A stretch of DNA of 47,179 bases from Kiloniellales bacterium. Its GTDB lineage: Bacteria; Pseudomonadota; Alphaproteobacteria; Kiloniellales; JAKSBE01. The notes below the pieces were generated by a model, which saw nothing but the letters and a program-made list of their open reading frames with translations, did not search any database and was not told the DNA's origin. Below, in pieces: positions 33,660 through 41,054 of the stretch; within the stretch, counting starts at the first letter, position 1, and each line of letters opens with the position of its first letter. A program made the translations under genes and the position numbers. Location: contig JAKSBE010000015.1 of NCBI GenBank assembly GCA_022361275.1, positions 1 through 47,179 on the forward strand. Reading direction: 5' to 3'.

Positions 33660-34340
33660 TCACGGGCCGAAGCGGCGGAAGTCCTCGAAGCCGGGGCCGT
33701 GGCATCGCTCGGCTCGGCCGTGGGCCGAGGCCGTTCTGCCGAACGCTGCCACGGGCCATTCGGCGTCGCGGCGCTCTCGCGAGGCCTCCCAGGCCGCGCG
33801 CCGGCGGATTCGCTCTGCGCGCAAGGCGCCAAGCGTGTCTGCGGTGACGCGGCGCAGCTCGGCGCGCGCATCGGCGAGCTGCCTGCGGATCCGCTTGGTC
33901 CGCTCGACACCGGCTTTGTTGAAGCCCTCCAGAAGGCCGTGGGCGCAGGCACGCCGCCGACTCGACTGCGCGGCGAGCCCGGCACGGACTTCGGCCCGCC
34001 GCTCCCGGTGATCAGCGGCGAGGCCCGCCCCGTCCCGGCCCAGTTCCGTCAGGCGCTTCCGAACCTGACCGCGCAGTCGCTCCATGTCTGCGTTCAAGCT
34101 GAGAAGCTGGGCCCGCATCTCCTCACGGATGCGCCTGCGGACAAAGTGCCGCCGGTGCCGGAGATCTTCGAGCTCCCCGTGAACGACCGATCGCCGGGAT
34201 TCGCCGCCCGCGCGGAGGGCGGCGACGGCGGCCTGCCGGGCGGCGGCCTCCCTCTTGCGGACCACGGCGGCAGCGCGCCGCTGCCGCGCGGCCTGCTCGA
34301 TCCCCAGAAGGAACGCGCAGGGGTCGGTGTGACCGGGCAT
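33660..34340 (-). CDS. GvpC-like vesicle-reinforcing protein candidate
   Basis: This 226-residue protein is nearly all charged helix, rich in Arg, Ala, Glu and Leu. It has a recurring pattern of RxxLxxxRxEL-type segments (EEMRAQLLSLNADMERLRGQ, RKRLTELG, ERRAEVRAGLAAQ, RRQLADARAELRRVTADTL) and an aromatic end. GvpC binds the outside of the GvpA ribs through repeats of about 33 residues; clear repeats of that exact length are not evident. Its place between gvpA and gvpN and its composition support the call. The ATG at 34340 has AAGGAG upstream. A general coiled-coil protein is the alternative. Confidence 0.65.
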   Translation of the reverse strand: MPGHTDPCAFLLGIEQAARQRRAAAVVRKREAAARQAAVAALRAGGESRRSVVHGELEDLRHRRHFVRRRIREEMRAQLLSLNADMERLRGQVRKRLTELGRDGAGLAADHRERRAEVRAGLAAQSSRRRACAHGLLEGFNKAGVERTKRIRRQLADARAELRRVTADTLGALRAERIRRRAAWEASRERRDAEWPVAAFGRTASAHGRAERCHGPGFEDFRRFGP

Positions 34341-34479
34341 GGGATTGAACTCCTTGGACTCAGACCAGAACCGGAGAAGCCGTGGGCGAACCGCGCGACC
34401 GGCGTCGACAAGCATGACGGAAGGGGCTGCTGGACACGGGCAGGAGGGGAGCCCATCCCTGATGCCTGCCTGGCCAGCC

Positions 34480-34494
34480 GCGCGGTCCCCGCGG
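34480..34494 (-). terminator. Stem-loop directly after gvpA
   Basis: CGCGG (34481-34485) and CCGCG (34489-34493) pair around three bases within 20 bp of the gvpA stop. GvpA is needed in far larger amounts than the other proteins, so a partial terminator or 3'-protecting hairpin here would make sense. There is no T-run. The pairing is seen; the role is inferred. Confidence 0.4.
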
Positions 34495-34499
34495 TGGCG

Positions 34500-34754
34500 C
34501 TAGAGGTAGGCCGCCTCGGGACTGGCACCGACCCCCACGGCGACGGCTTCCGACGCGTTGGACGTCAGGCCGATCGCCTCGGCGTATTTCAGATAGGTGT
34601 CCACGCCCGCGACGACGACGCGGGCCTCGATGGCGAGCAGTTCGATGCCGACGAGGGAAACGCGCGCCCAGGCATCGACGACGATGCCCTTGTCGAGGAT
34701 ACGATCGATCACCTCAGCGAGGCTGTTCGAGGCAGCCGATTTTTCGATAGCCAT
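34500..34754 (-). CDS. gvpA: Major gas vesicle shell protein GvpA
   Basis: This 84-residue protein is clearly GvpA, the small hydrophobic protein that forms the ribs of the gas-filled shell. It has [54 protein letters not shown] (adjoining segments). It is about 12 residues longer than common GvpA through an Ala/Val-rich tail. AAGGAGAAGGTC precedes the ATG at 34754. It is the only canonical gvpA in the window and leads the cluster, 133 bp downstream of the regulator gene. Confidence 0.96.
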   Translation of the reverse strand: MAIEKSAASNSLAEVIDRILDKGIVVDAWARVSLVGIELLAIEARVVVAGVDTYLKYAEAIGLTSNASEAVAVGVGASPEAAYL

Positions 34755-34887
34755 GACCTTCTCCTTGATCGCCCACCAACGAACTGATTTCCGCAGGTGA
34801 CGAATAGATAAGATCATGAAATTACGGGCTAATAAACCTGCTGCGTTTCTGATATCGACCTTGGGGCGATCCCTAGGATCTGCCCTT

Positions 34888-35595
34888 TTACTCCGTTTGA
34901 TCCGACGGCATCCGCACAGGACCTCCGCAGTCGCAGCCGTCGAAAACCGGCGAGGCCGTCATGCAACGCGCGCAGAGCGACAACCATCTGGCCATGACCA
35001 CGGAGGATCGCTGGCCGAGCTTCCGCATCATCCCGGCGCGATAGATCTCGATCGCCTTGGGGCTGACCTGGAGCATCCGGGCGATCTCCTTGTTGGAGCG
35101 GCCCTGCAGGACGCGGTCCAGCACCTGCCGCTCGCGCCGGGACAGGGTGCGGACTCGGCGGCAGCGGTCCGCGTGGGCCTGCTCCGCCAGGACCGACCGG
35201 CCGTCGCGTTCCGCCAGTTCGAGGATCCGCATCTGAAGCAGATGCGGGTCGAATGCGGTTTCCAAGACGTCCGCCGCCCCCAGGCGCATCGCCTCGACCG
35301 CGACGCGGGCCGTCGGCGCCTCCCCGATCATCAGAACCGGCGCGCTCGGCCTCCGGCCGCGCAGCTTCGCAAGGACGTCGAGGCCACCGGATGGCGGCAG
35401 GAGGAGGTCGAGCAAAGTGCAACCGGGCACGGCGGGATCGAACCGTTCCAGGAGTTCGCGCCCGGACGTCGATATCGCGAGCGTCAAGCCCGCGGCACGC
35501 AGGCCATCGCCAAGCGAGCCTGCCACCACCTCCGGATCGGAGTGGGCGACGAAGACCACGGGCCCGGGTCTCGGCTCCACGTCGCGGCCGGACAT
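34888..35595 (-). CDS. LuxR/FixJ-type response regulator with degenerate receiver and cysteine-rich tail
   Basis: This 235-residue protein has a receiver-like domain (about 11-128) and a LuxR-type HTH (148-205: [25 protein letters not shown]). The aspartate at the phosphorylation position is kept (Asp63 in LLDLLLP). The acidic pair that normally holds Mg is replaced (FVAHSD), and the conserved lysine is Thr113 (LETAFD). Signalling by ordinary phosphorylation is therefore doubtful. The C-terminus has four cysteines as CxxC (208, 211) and CxC (221, 223), which could bind metal or sense redox. GGAGGCGTTC before the ATG at 35595 decides the start. It lies directly upstream of gvpA on the same strand and probably controls the vesicle cluster. 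No histidine kinase gene is nearby. Confidence 0.88.
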   Translation of the reverse strand: MSGRDVEPRPGPVVFVAHSDPEVVAGSLGDGLRAAGLTLAISTSGRELLERFDPAVPGCTLLDLLLPPSGGLDVLAKLRGRRPSAPVLMIGEAPTARVAVEAMRLGAADVLETAFDPHLLQMRILELAERDGRSVLAEQAHADRCRRVRTLSRRERQVLDRVLQGRSNKEIARMLQVSPKAIEIYRAGMMRKLGQRSSVVMARWLSLCARCMTASPVFDGCDCGGPVRMPSDQTE

Positions 35596-36025
35596 GAACG
35601 CCTCCATGGACACAACTTGAGATCGCTGATGGCGCGGCGGTGAACGCCCAGCACTGGATCGAAAGGTAACAGAATCAGATAAAAAGCAACTCAAGAGCGA
35701 GCTTTTCCTTGTCATAACTCTATGAAATTATGAAGTAATAATATGGTAATCATATATTTCAAATAAAAATTGTAATTATATTGAATTTTAGCCAACATCG
35801 ATTACTCTGTTTTGGGACAGATTCGATCAATTTTTTATGTCATTTGTGATTATTACCGACATATACTTAGTAGGCCTGAAGCCAGCCAAGCGCCCTAGGC
35901 CAAGTGGAGGAGCCGGAGGAATTACTTGAAACCCTATATCTGAAAGTGTTGCATGTTGGGCATTCGGCCCAGTATTTATTTTAATATAGCGAGAAAATAC
36001 GACGCTTTTTCTGGATTTACTTGGA
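35596..36025. other. AT-rich region upstream of the gas vesicle cluster
   Basis: From about 35640 to 36020 the sequence becomes strongly AT-rich (for example around 35715-35790), unlike the surrounding high-GC DNA. A 71-codon minus-strand frame (35827-36042) lies in it, but it has no ribosome site or recognised motif and is not called. The region probably carries the regulator's promoter and is typical of island boundaries or of DNA bound by xenogeneic silencers. Confidence 0.55.
35681..35706 (-). terminator. Candidate Rho-independent terminator upstream of the regulator
   Basis: On the minus strand AAAAGC...GCTTTT pair (35682-35687 with 35701-35706), with CTC/GAG pairing inside, and the stem is followed by TTTTT. 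It would stop transcription coming from the AT-rich side before the regulator gene. The regulator's own promoter would then lie between here and 35595. Confidence 0.35.
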
Positions 36026-36667
36026 ATGCACCAAAGCTTCACCAGGCCCTTGACAGGTAACGCCGAGAAAACCCCTGCCGGCCTTGGGCAGCAGGCGCTC
36101 TACGACCCCCGGGGCGGCCGCAAGTATGTGACGGAAGCAGAGCGCCAGGCGGCTCTGGCCGTCGCCCGCTCTCGGCGTCCGGCGATCTACACTCTTTGCG
36201 CGACGCTGGCCTATTCGGGTTGCCGCCTGTCCGAGGCCCTGGAACTGGATGTTTCGCGGGTGGATTTCGAGCAAGGCGCCCTACTCTTCCGGACGCTGAA
36301 GAAGCAGGCCACTCAGGCGTTTCGCCTTGTACCGGTGCCGCGCCGGCTCTTGGCCGATCTTGAGAGCGTGCACGCCGTTCGATCGCGCCAGGCCTGCGAT
36401 CAGCAGGCAAAACAGCGGCTTTGGACCTGGTCTCGCACCCACGCGTGGCGCTTGATCAAGAGCATCCTGCGTGAAGCCGGGATCAGAGGGTCGGCCGCCA
36501 CGCCCAAGGCCCTGCGGCACGGCTTCGGCGTCACCGCTGTGACCAAGGGCGTCCCGCTGAATCTGGTGCAGCGCTGGCTGGGGCACGCCCAACTGACCAC
36601 CACGGCGATCTACGCCGATGCCCTCGGGGACGAGGAACGGCGCATAAACTCGCGGATGTGGAAGTAG
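36026..36667 (+). CDS. Tyrosine recombinase/integrase (compact, XerC/D-like catalytic domain)
   Basis: This 213-residue protein has a tyrosine recombinase catalytic domain: Arg I in LAYSGCRLSEALEL (about 60-73), the box II region PKALRHGFGV, where Lys stands in place of the usual first His, the third-box His in LGHAQLTTTAIYA and the nucleophile Tyr in that same segment. The N-terminal core-binding domain is very short, so it may be trimmed. It lies between the AT-rich edge of the vesicle cluster and the broken end of a TRAP permease gene, which marks an integration or deletion boundary. No strong ribosome site precedes the ATG. Confidence 0.85.
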   Translation: MHQSFTRPLTGNAEKTPAGLGQQALYDPRGGRKYVTEAERQAALAVARSRRPAIYTLCATLAYSGCRLSEALELDVSRVDFEQGALLFRTLKKQATQAFRLVPVPRRLLADLESVHAVRSRQACDQQAKQRLWTWSRTHAWRLIKSILREAGIRGSAATPKALRHGFGVTAVTKGVPLNLVQRWLGHAQLTTTAIYADALGDEERRINSRMWK

Positions 36668-36670
36668 CGG

Positions 36671-36814
36671 GCGGCCGCTTTTCTTCTCGTCTACCAGGGC
36701 CTGCTCACAGACGCGACCGGTCTGGCCCTGGCTATGGTCACGTTCCTTCTGCAGCGCCACAACCCGACCAGCGAGGAGATCCCTGCCGGTTCCGACCCAC
36801 CGCAAAACCGCTAG
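36671..36814 (+). pseudogene. TRAP transporter fused permease, C-terminal remnant
   Basis: In the frame ending at TAG 36812-36814 the last 47 codons read AAAFLLVYQGLLTDATGLAL, then AMVTFLLQRHNP and a polar end. This looks like the final transmembrane helix and tail of a TAXI-type TRAP 4TM/12TM permease. Everything upstream is replaced by the integrase, whose stop lies 4 bp before. The next gene is a broken TAXI binding protein, as expected for such an operon. Confidence 0.6.
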
Positions 36815-36835
36815 CCAATCTATCGGAGGAAGACC

Positions 36836-37137
36836 ATGCTCAAGAGACGGCACCTTGCCATAGGCCTGATCGCGGCGATTGCCGCTGCGCCGGCGGCGGC
36901 CGAGGAGAAACTCGTCTTCGTGACGGGATCGCCTGGCGGCTCATGGTTTCCTACTGGCGGTGCCATCAAGGCCGCCGTCGAAGAACTCTTCGACGGCATT
37001 TCGGTTCAGGTCCGGCCCGGTGGCGGCCTGGCGAACATCAAAGCTGTCTCGAAGGGGCTGGCGCAACTCGGCATGTCGAACAGCATCTCCTGCAGAAGGC
37101 GAACGCCGGCTTCTTCAAGGAAGTGAACGCAAACTGA
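36836..37137 (+). pseudogene. TAXI-family TRAP solute-binding protein, internally deleted
   Basis: A good ribosome site (GGAGGAAGACC) and ATG begin a signal peptide (LAIGLIAAIAAAPAAAEE) and the TAXI N-terminus: LVFVTGSPGGSWFPTGGAIK, GGGLANIKAVSKGLAQLGMSNS. After about 83 residues the homology jumps, in another frame, to a short C-terminal end with KANAGFFKEVNAN. Intact proteins have about 320 residues, so about 220 are lost. It is not functional. Confidence 0.75.
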
Positions 37138-37194
37138 CGGCCGGCCGGAGGCCGCGGCGCCTCCGCCCGCGCCGCAACGAAGGAGCATCATGTC

Positions 37195-38331
37195 TTGACG
37201 GACGCCGGGGTAGCAGAATCCATCCTTACGGACCCTGAGGGCCTCACCAAGCTGATCGGCGAGGTGCTGCACGCCGACGGCTGCAGCACCGAAGAGGCGG
37301 ACTGCGTCGCCGACCATCTGGTGGAGGCAAGCCTCTGCGGGCACGACAGCCACGGCGTGATTCGCCTGCCGCGCTATCACAGCTGGCTCGGCACCGGCCA
37401 GATCAAGGCGCGGCAGCCGCTGCGTCTGATCTCCAGTCTGGGGTCCGCCCGACAGTTCGACGGCGGAAACGGGCTGGGCCAGTGGCTTGCGCGCGCGGCG
37501 ACCGCACAAGGTGTCGCGCTTGCCCGGAAGGAGGGGATCGGCGTGATCCTCTTGCGCCGGGCCGGGCACATTGGCCGCGTCGGCGCCTATGCGGAGCAGG
37601 CGGCCGAAGCCGGCTGCGTAAGCCTCATTTTCGTCAATGTCGGAGGTTCGCGGCTGGTCGCGCCTTTTGGAAGCGCGCAGCGCGCCGGCTCGACCGCACC
37701 GGTCACCATTGGCGTCCCCAATGCGGAAGGGGATGACTTCATCCTGGATTTCGCCACCTCGAAAGTGGCCGAAGGCAAGGCACTGCTGGCAGCGCGCGGG
37801 GGAATCGATCTGCCCGACGACGCGCTCATGGGGGCGGATGGCCGGCCGACCGACGATCCGCTCGAGCTTTACGGGGCGAGCCTGCAGGAGCGCCTCCCCG
37901 ACCCCCGGGCCGGCAAGGGCGCGCTCCGGCCCTTCGGCGACCACAAGGGTTCGGGCCTCATGCTGGCCTGCGAACTGCTGGGCGGCGCTCTCACCGGCAA
38001 CGGTACGAACGGACCCACCGATCACGAGTTCGGCAATGGCATGCTCGCCGTCTTCCTCGAGCCTTCCCGCTTCGACGATCTCGGGATGTTCGATGGCGAA
38101 GTGGCGAGCTTCATCGACTTCGTGCGCAGTCGGACGCCTGCCCAGGGGAGCGATCTCGTCCTGATTCCTGGCGACAAGGAACGGCGCACCCGGGCCCAGC
38201 GGATCGTCCGGGGACTTCCCGTTCCACGCCCGGTTTTGACGGCGATCCTGAGAATCGCCCGGGAGCTCAATCTCGATTGGGACGAGGAGCGCCTGATGAA
38301 GCGCGGCGTCGCCATGACGGGGAAAGACTGA
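37195..38331 (+). CDS. LDH2-family malate/lactate/sulfolactate-type dehydrogenase
   Basis: This 378-residue NAD(P)-dependent 2-hydroxyacid dehydrogenase of the LDH2/MDG2 family is not related to the Rossmann-type lactate dehydrogenases. The conserved [14 protein letters not shown] (about 43-56) carries the catalytic His. [21 protein letters not shown] and FGDHKGSGL follow in family order. It starts at TTG 37195, 9 bp after AAGGAG; the ATG at 37190 meets a stop after one codon. Substrates in this family include malate, ureidoglycolate, 2,3-diketogulonate and sulfolactate. The HisD- and SDR-type dehydrogenases nearby would fit a polyol or sulfonate route. Confidence 0.88.
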   Translation: MTDAGVAESILTDPEGLTKLIGEVLHADGCSTEEADCVADHLVEASLCGHDSHGVIRLPRYHSWLGTGQIKARQPLRLISSLGSARQFDGGNGLGQWLARAATAQGVALARKEGIGVILLRRAGHIGRVGAYAEQAAEAGCVSLIFVNVGGSRLVAPFGSAQRAGSTAPVTIGVPNAEGDDFILDFATSKVAEGKALLAARGGIDLPDDALMGADGRPTDDPLELYGASLQERLPDPRAGKGALRPFGDHKGSGLMLACELLGGALTGNGTNGPTDHEFGNGMLAVFLEPSRFDDLGMFDGEVASFIDFVRSRTPAQGSDLVLIPGDKERRTRAQRIVRGLPVPRPVLTAILRIARELNLDWDEERLMKRGVAMTGKD

Positions 38332-38333
38332 CC

Positions 38334-38687
38334 ATGGCAAATCGGGCGCGGCGGCCGGAGCTATGCCGGCTCGACCCGCTGGGCCGGCTTGCGACGCGGC
38401 CGATGCAGGAGGTGCTGGCGCGCAGCCGGCGCGAGACTGCGGTCATTGCCCAGATCGAGGAGCCGGAGGGCGTCGAAGCCAGCGCCGCGATTGCGTGGAC
38501 GGAGGGCATCGACGGGCTGTTCCTCGGCCCGGCCGACCTGTCGGTTGCCCTGGGCAAGACCGACCAGGCCTCGCCGGCGTTGCTGGCACAGATCGAAAAG
38601 GTCGGCTCGGCGGCAAAGACGGCCGGCAAAGCCTTCGTCGAGTTCGTCGCCGCGGCAACGAGCGCACAACAAGCGAGGATAGGATGA
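38334..38687 (+). pseudogene. HpcH/HpaI-type aldolase, truncated remnant
   Basis: The C-terminal 85 residues match the HpcH/HpaI aldolase family: [48 protein letters not shown]. This includes the metal-binding QIEEPEG and the GPADLS loop. The first 31 residues do not match the family, and most of the barrel is missing (intact proteins have about 255 residues). The frame is open from an ATG just after the LDH2 gene and overlaps the HisD-type ATG by 4 bp, so it may still be translated, but it cannot form a full barrel. Confidence 0.75.
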
Positions 38688-39991
38688 TTGAATATCTGAA
38701 GCGAGGTAAGCAGGAAGCAGATCGCGTAGCGGAGGATGCCGAGGTGCGCGAGGTGGTCGAGCGCACGCTCGCGGACATCGAAGCGCGCGGCGATGCCGCG
38801 GTGCGCGAGCTGAGCGAGACGTTCGACGGCTACAGTCCGCCGTCGTTCCGGCTTTCCTCCTCCGAAATCGAGGCGCTGATCAACCGCGTCTCCGCTCGCG
38901 ACATGGAGGACATCGCCTTCGCTCAGACGCAGGTGCGCACCTTCGCCGAGGCACAACGCGCTTCGATGCAGGACATCGAGATCGAAACCCTGCCCGGCGT
39001 CGTGCTGGGTCACAAGAACATCCCGGTGCAGTCAGTCGGCTGCTACGTCCCGGCCGGAAAGTTTCCCATGGTAGCCTCGGCGCATATGTCGGTGCTGACC
39101 GCAGCCGTCGCTGGCGTCCCGCGCATCCTGGCGGCGACGCCGCCCTTCAAGGGCGAGCCGAACCCGGCCGTGGTGGCGGCCATGCATCTTGGCGGTGCGC
39201 ACGAGATCTATGCCCTCGGCGGCATCCAGGCCGTTGGCGCCATGGCGCTCGGCACCGAGAGCATCGAGCCGGTGCACATGCTGGTCGGGCCGGGCAACGC
39301 CTATGTGGCCGAGGCCAAGCGCCAGCTCTTCGGGCGCGTCGGCATCGATCTCTTCGCCGGGCCGACGGAGACTATGGTGATCGCCGACGAGACGGTCGAT
39401 GCGGAGCTCTGCGCGACCGACCTGCTCGGCCAGGCCGAACACGGCTACAACTCTCCGGCCGTTCTGGTGACCAACTCGCGCCGGCTGGCGGAGCAGACTG
39501 TGGTCGAGGTGGAGCGCCTGCTGGAGATTTTGCCGACGGCGGATACCGCGTCGGTCTCTTGGCGCGACTACGGCGAGGTCATCCTCTGCGACAGCTACGA
39601 GGAGATGCTGCAAGTGGCCGACGAGATCGCCTCAGAGCATGTCCAGGTCATGACCGATCGCGACGAGTGGTTCCTGGAGCATATGACCTGTTACGGTGCG
39701 CTCTTTCTCGGCGCGCGCACCAACGTCGCCAACGGCGACAAAGTGATCGGCACCAACCACACGCTGCCGACCAGGAAGGCCGGGCGCTACACCGGTGGCC
39801 TCTGGGTCGGCAAGTTCCTGAAGACCCACAGCTATCAAAAGGTTACCTCCGACGAGGCAGCGGCGGCGATCGGTGCCTATTGCTCGCGCCTGAGCATGCT
39901 GGAGGGCTTCGTCGCCCATGCCGAGCAGGCCAACGTGCGGGTCCGGCGCTACGGCGGCAAGAACGTTCCTTATGGTGCGGCCGCCGAATAG
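38684..39991 (+). CDS. Histidinol dehydrogenase-family enzyme (candidate sulfopropanediol 3-dehydrogenase-like)
   Basis: This 435-residue protein is clearly of the HisD family. The zinc and catalytic positions are kept: Gln and His in [10 protein letters not shown], the Glu-His base in ASEHVQVM, Asp in [14 protein letters not shown] and the late His in GFVAHAEQ. It is not in a his operon. It lies between an LDH2-type dehydrogenase and an SDR near TRAP transporter remnants, as catabolic HisD paralogs do, for example HpsN, which oxidises 2,3-dihydroxypropane-1-sulfonate to sulfolactate. That context makes a catabolic alcohol-to-acid oxidation more likely than histidine synthesis. The substrate is inferred. 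Confidence 0.9.
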   Translation: MIEYLKRGKQEADRVAEDAEVREVVERTLADIEARGDAAVRELSETFDGYSPPSFRLSSSEIEALINRVSARDMEDIAFAQTQVRTFAEAQRASMQDIEIETLPGVVLGHKNIPVQSVGCYVPAGKFPMVASAHMSVLTAAVAGVPRILAATPPFKGEPNPAVVAAMHLGGAHEIYALGGIQAVGAMALGTESIEPVHMLVGPGNAYVAEAKRQLFGRVGIDLFAGPTETMVIADETVDAELCATDLLGQAEHGYNSPAVLVTNSRRLAEQTVVEVERLLEILPTADTASVSWRDYGEVILCDSYEEMLQVADEIASEHVQVMTDRDEWFLEHMTCYGALFLGARTNVANGDKVIGTNHTLPTRKAGRYTGGLWVGKFLKTHSYQKVTSDEAAAAIGAYCSRLSMLEGFVAHAEQANVRVRRYGGKNVPYGAAAE

Positions 39992-40048
39992 CGGCCAGCG
40001 CCGGCCGCTCCGGCTTCCGCGATCCGCCGACCCAAGGAGGCTTTGTCG

Positions 40049-40849
40049 ATGACCCGCCGAGATCCCGATAGCGAGCAGATCACGGTCGAGTTGCCCGAAC
40101 CGCCGAGCTTTCGGCTTGACGGGCGCCGCGCGCTCGTCGCCGGCGCCAGCTCGGGCATCGGGCTTGGTTGCGCCGCGGCCCTGGCGGCGGCCGGCGCGCA
40201 AGTGACGCTGGCCGCGCGGAGGGCGGGGCGGCTGGACGGTCTGGCACAGGCCTTCGGCGGACGTGGCTGGAGCGCGGAAGTCCTGCCCCTGGATGTCGCC
40301 GACGTCGCCGCCACGGCCGCGGCCGTGGCGGCGAAAGGGCCCTTCGAGATTCTGGTCAATAGCGCCGGCCTCGCCCGCCATGGGCCGGCCCTCGAGACCG
40401 AGGCCGCGGACTTCGACGCCGTGATGAACCTGAACCTGCGCGGCGCCTACTTCCTGACGCAGGCCGTCGCCCGCGGCCTCGTCGCCGCCGGCAAGTCCGG
40501 CTCGCTGATCAACGTCTCCAGCCAGATGGGGCATGTCGGCGGCGTCGACCGGGCCCTATACTGCGCTTCGAAGTTCGCCGTCGAGGGCTTCACCAAGGCC
40601 ATGGCCATCGAATGGGGCCGGCACGACATCCGGGTCAACACGCTCTGCCCCACCTTCGTGCGCACGCCCTTGACCCAGCAGACCTTCGACGATCCCAGCC
40701 GGGTCCGCTGGATCGAGGAGAAGATCAGGCTCGGCCGCGTCGGTGAGGTCTCCGATATCATGGGCGCTGTCGTCTATCTGGCGTCCGATGCCTCCGCTCT
40801 CGTCACGGGGACGGCTGTGATGGTCGACGGTGGCTGGACTGCCGGTTAG
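40049..40849 (+). CDS. Short-chain dehydrogenase/reductase (SDR)
   Basis: This 266-residue classical SDR has the cofactor motif GASSGIGLGCA (about 35-45), NSAGLARHG, the catalytic Ser in NVSSQMGHVGG and YCASKFAVEGF with Tyr and Lys, ending in the usual VMVDGGWTAG. AAGGAGG precedes the ATG at 40049. It follows the HisD-type gene by 57 bp on the same strand and is probably co-transcribed. It likely interconverts a hydroxyl and a keto group of the same pathway's substrate. Confidence 0.92.
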   Translation: MTRRDPDSEQITVELPEPPSFRLDGRRALVAGASSGIGLGCAAALAAAGAQVTLAARRAGRLDGLAQAFGGRGWSAEVLPLDVADVAATAAAVAAKGPFEILVNSAGLARHGPALETEAADFDAVMNLNLRGAYFLTQAVARGLVAAGKSGSLINVSSQMGHVGGVDRALYCASKFAVEGFTKAMAIEWGRHDIRVNTLCPTFVRTPLTQQTFDDPSRVRWIEEKIRLGRVGEVSDIMGAVVYLASDASALVTGTAVMVDGGWTAG

Positions 40850-40854
40850 CTGCG

Positions 40855-40945
40855 GCGCGCACACCGGCAGGAGGACGACGGTGATGTTCTCCGGCAGGTG
40901 GAGGAAGGAAACGCGCTGGATCTCCGGGCACGCCCGCTTGGAGAA
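40855..40945 (-). mobile_element. IS630-type transposase fragment
   Basis: The minus strand reads VFSKRACPEIQRVSFLHLPE then NITVVLLPVCAPQL. This resembles the IS630 DDE region (LPENITLIxLPPYSPELNPVE) just before the last catalytic Glu. The match breaks off at QLTG, and nothing else of the element remains. It is a short scrap, so confidence is modest. The rest of the gap to 41054 shows nothing recognisable. Confidence 0.45.
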
Positions 40946-41054
40946 CACTGAGCCGCGAAGGCTGTTGCGTCAGGCAGCCTGCTTCCTGGCACACGGTTTT
41001 CCAGGTTTGCGCGAGATCAAGTGCGTCCGAGGGAGCACGAGCGCTGTGCTCTTG

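Noticed and set aside
35827-36042. 71-codon minus-strand frame in the AT-rich block
   Set aside because: No ribosome site, no motif, and composition that follows the AT-rich DNA.
37190-37198. ATG with good ribosome-site spacing just before the LDH2-type gene
   Set aside because: It is followed after one codon by TGA. The downstream TTG in frame with the protein is the better start, though a tiny leader peptide cannot be excluded.
40945-41054. A further gene or complete insertion sequence between the SDR and phosphodiesterase genes
   Set aside because: Only the short transposase-like scrap is visible; no terminal inverted repeats or second open frame could be supported.
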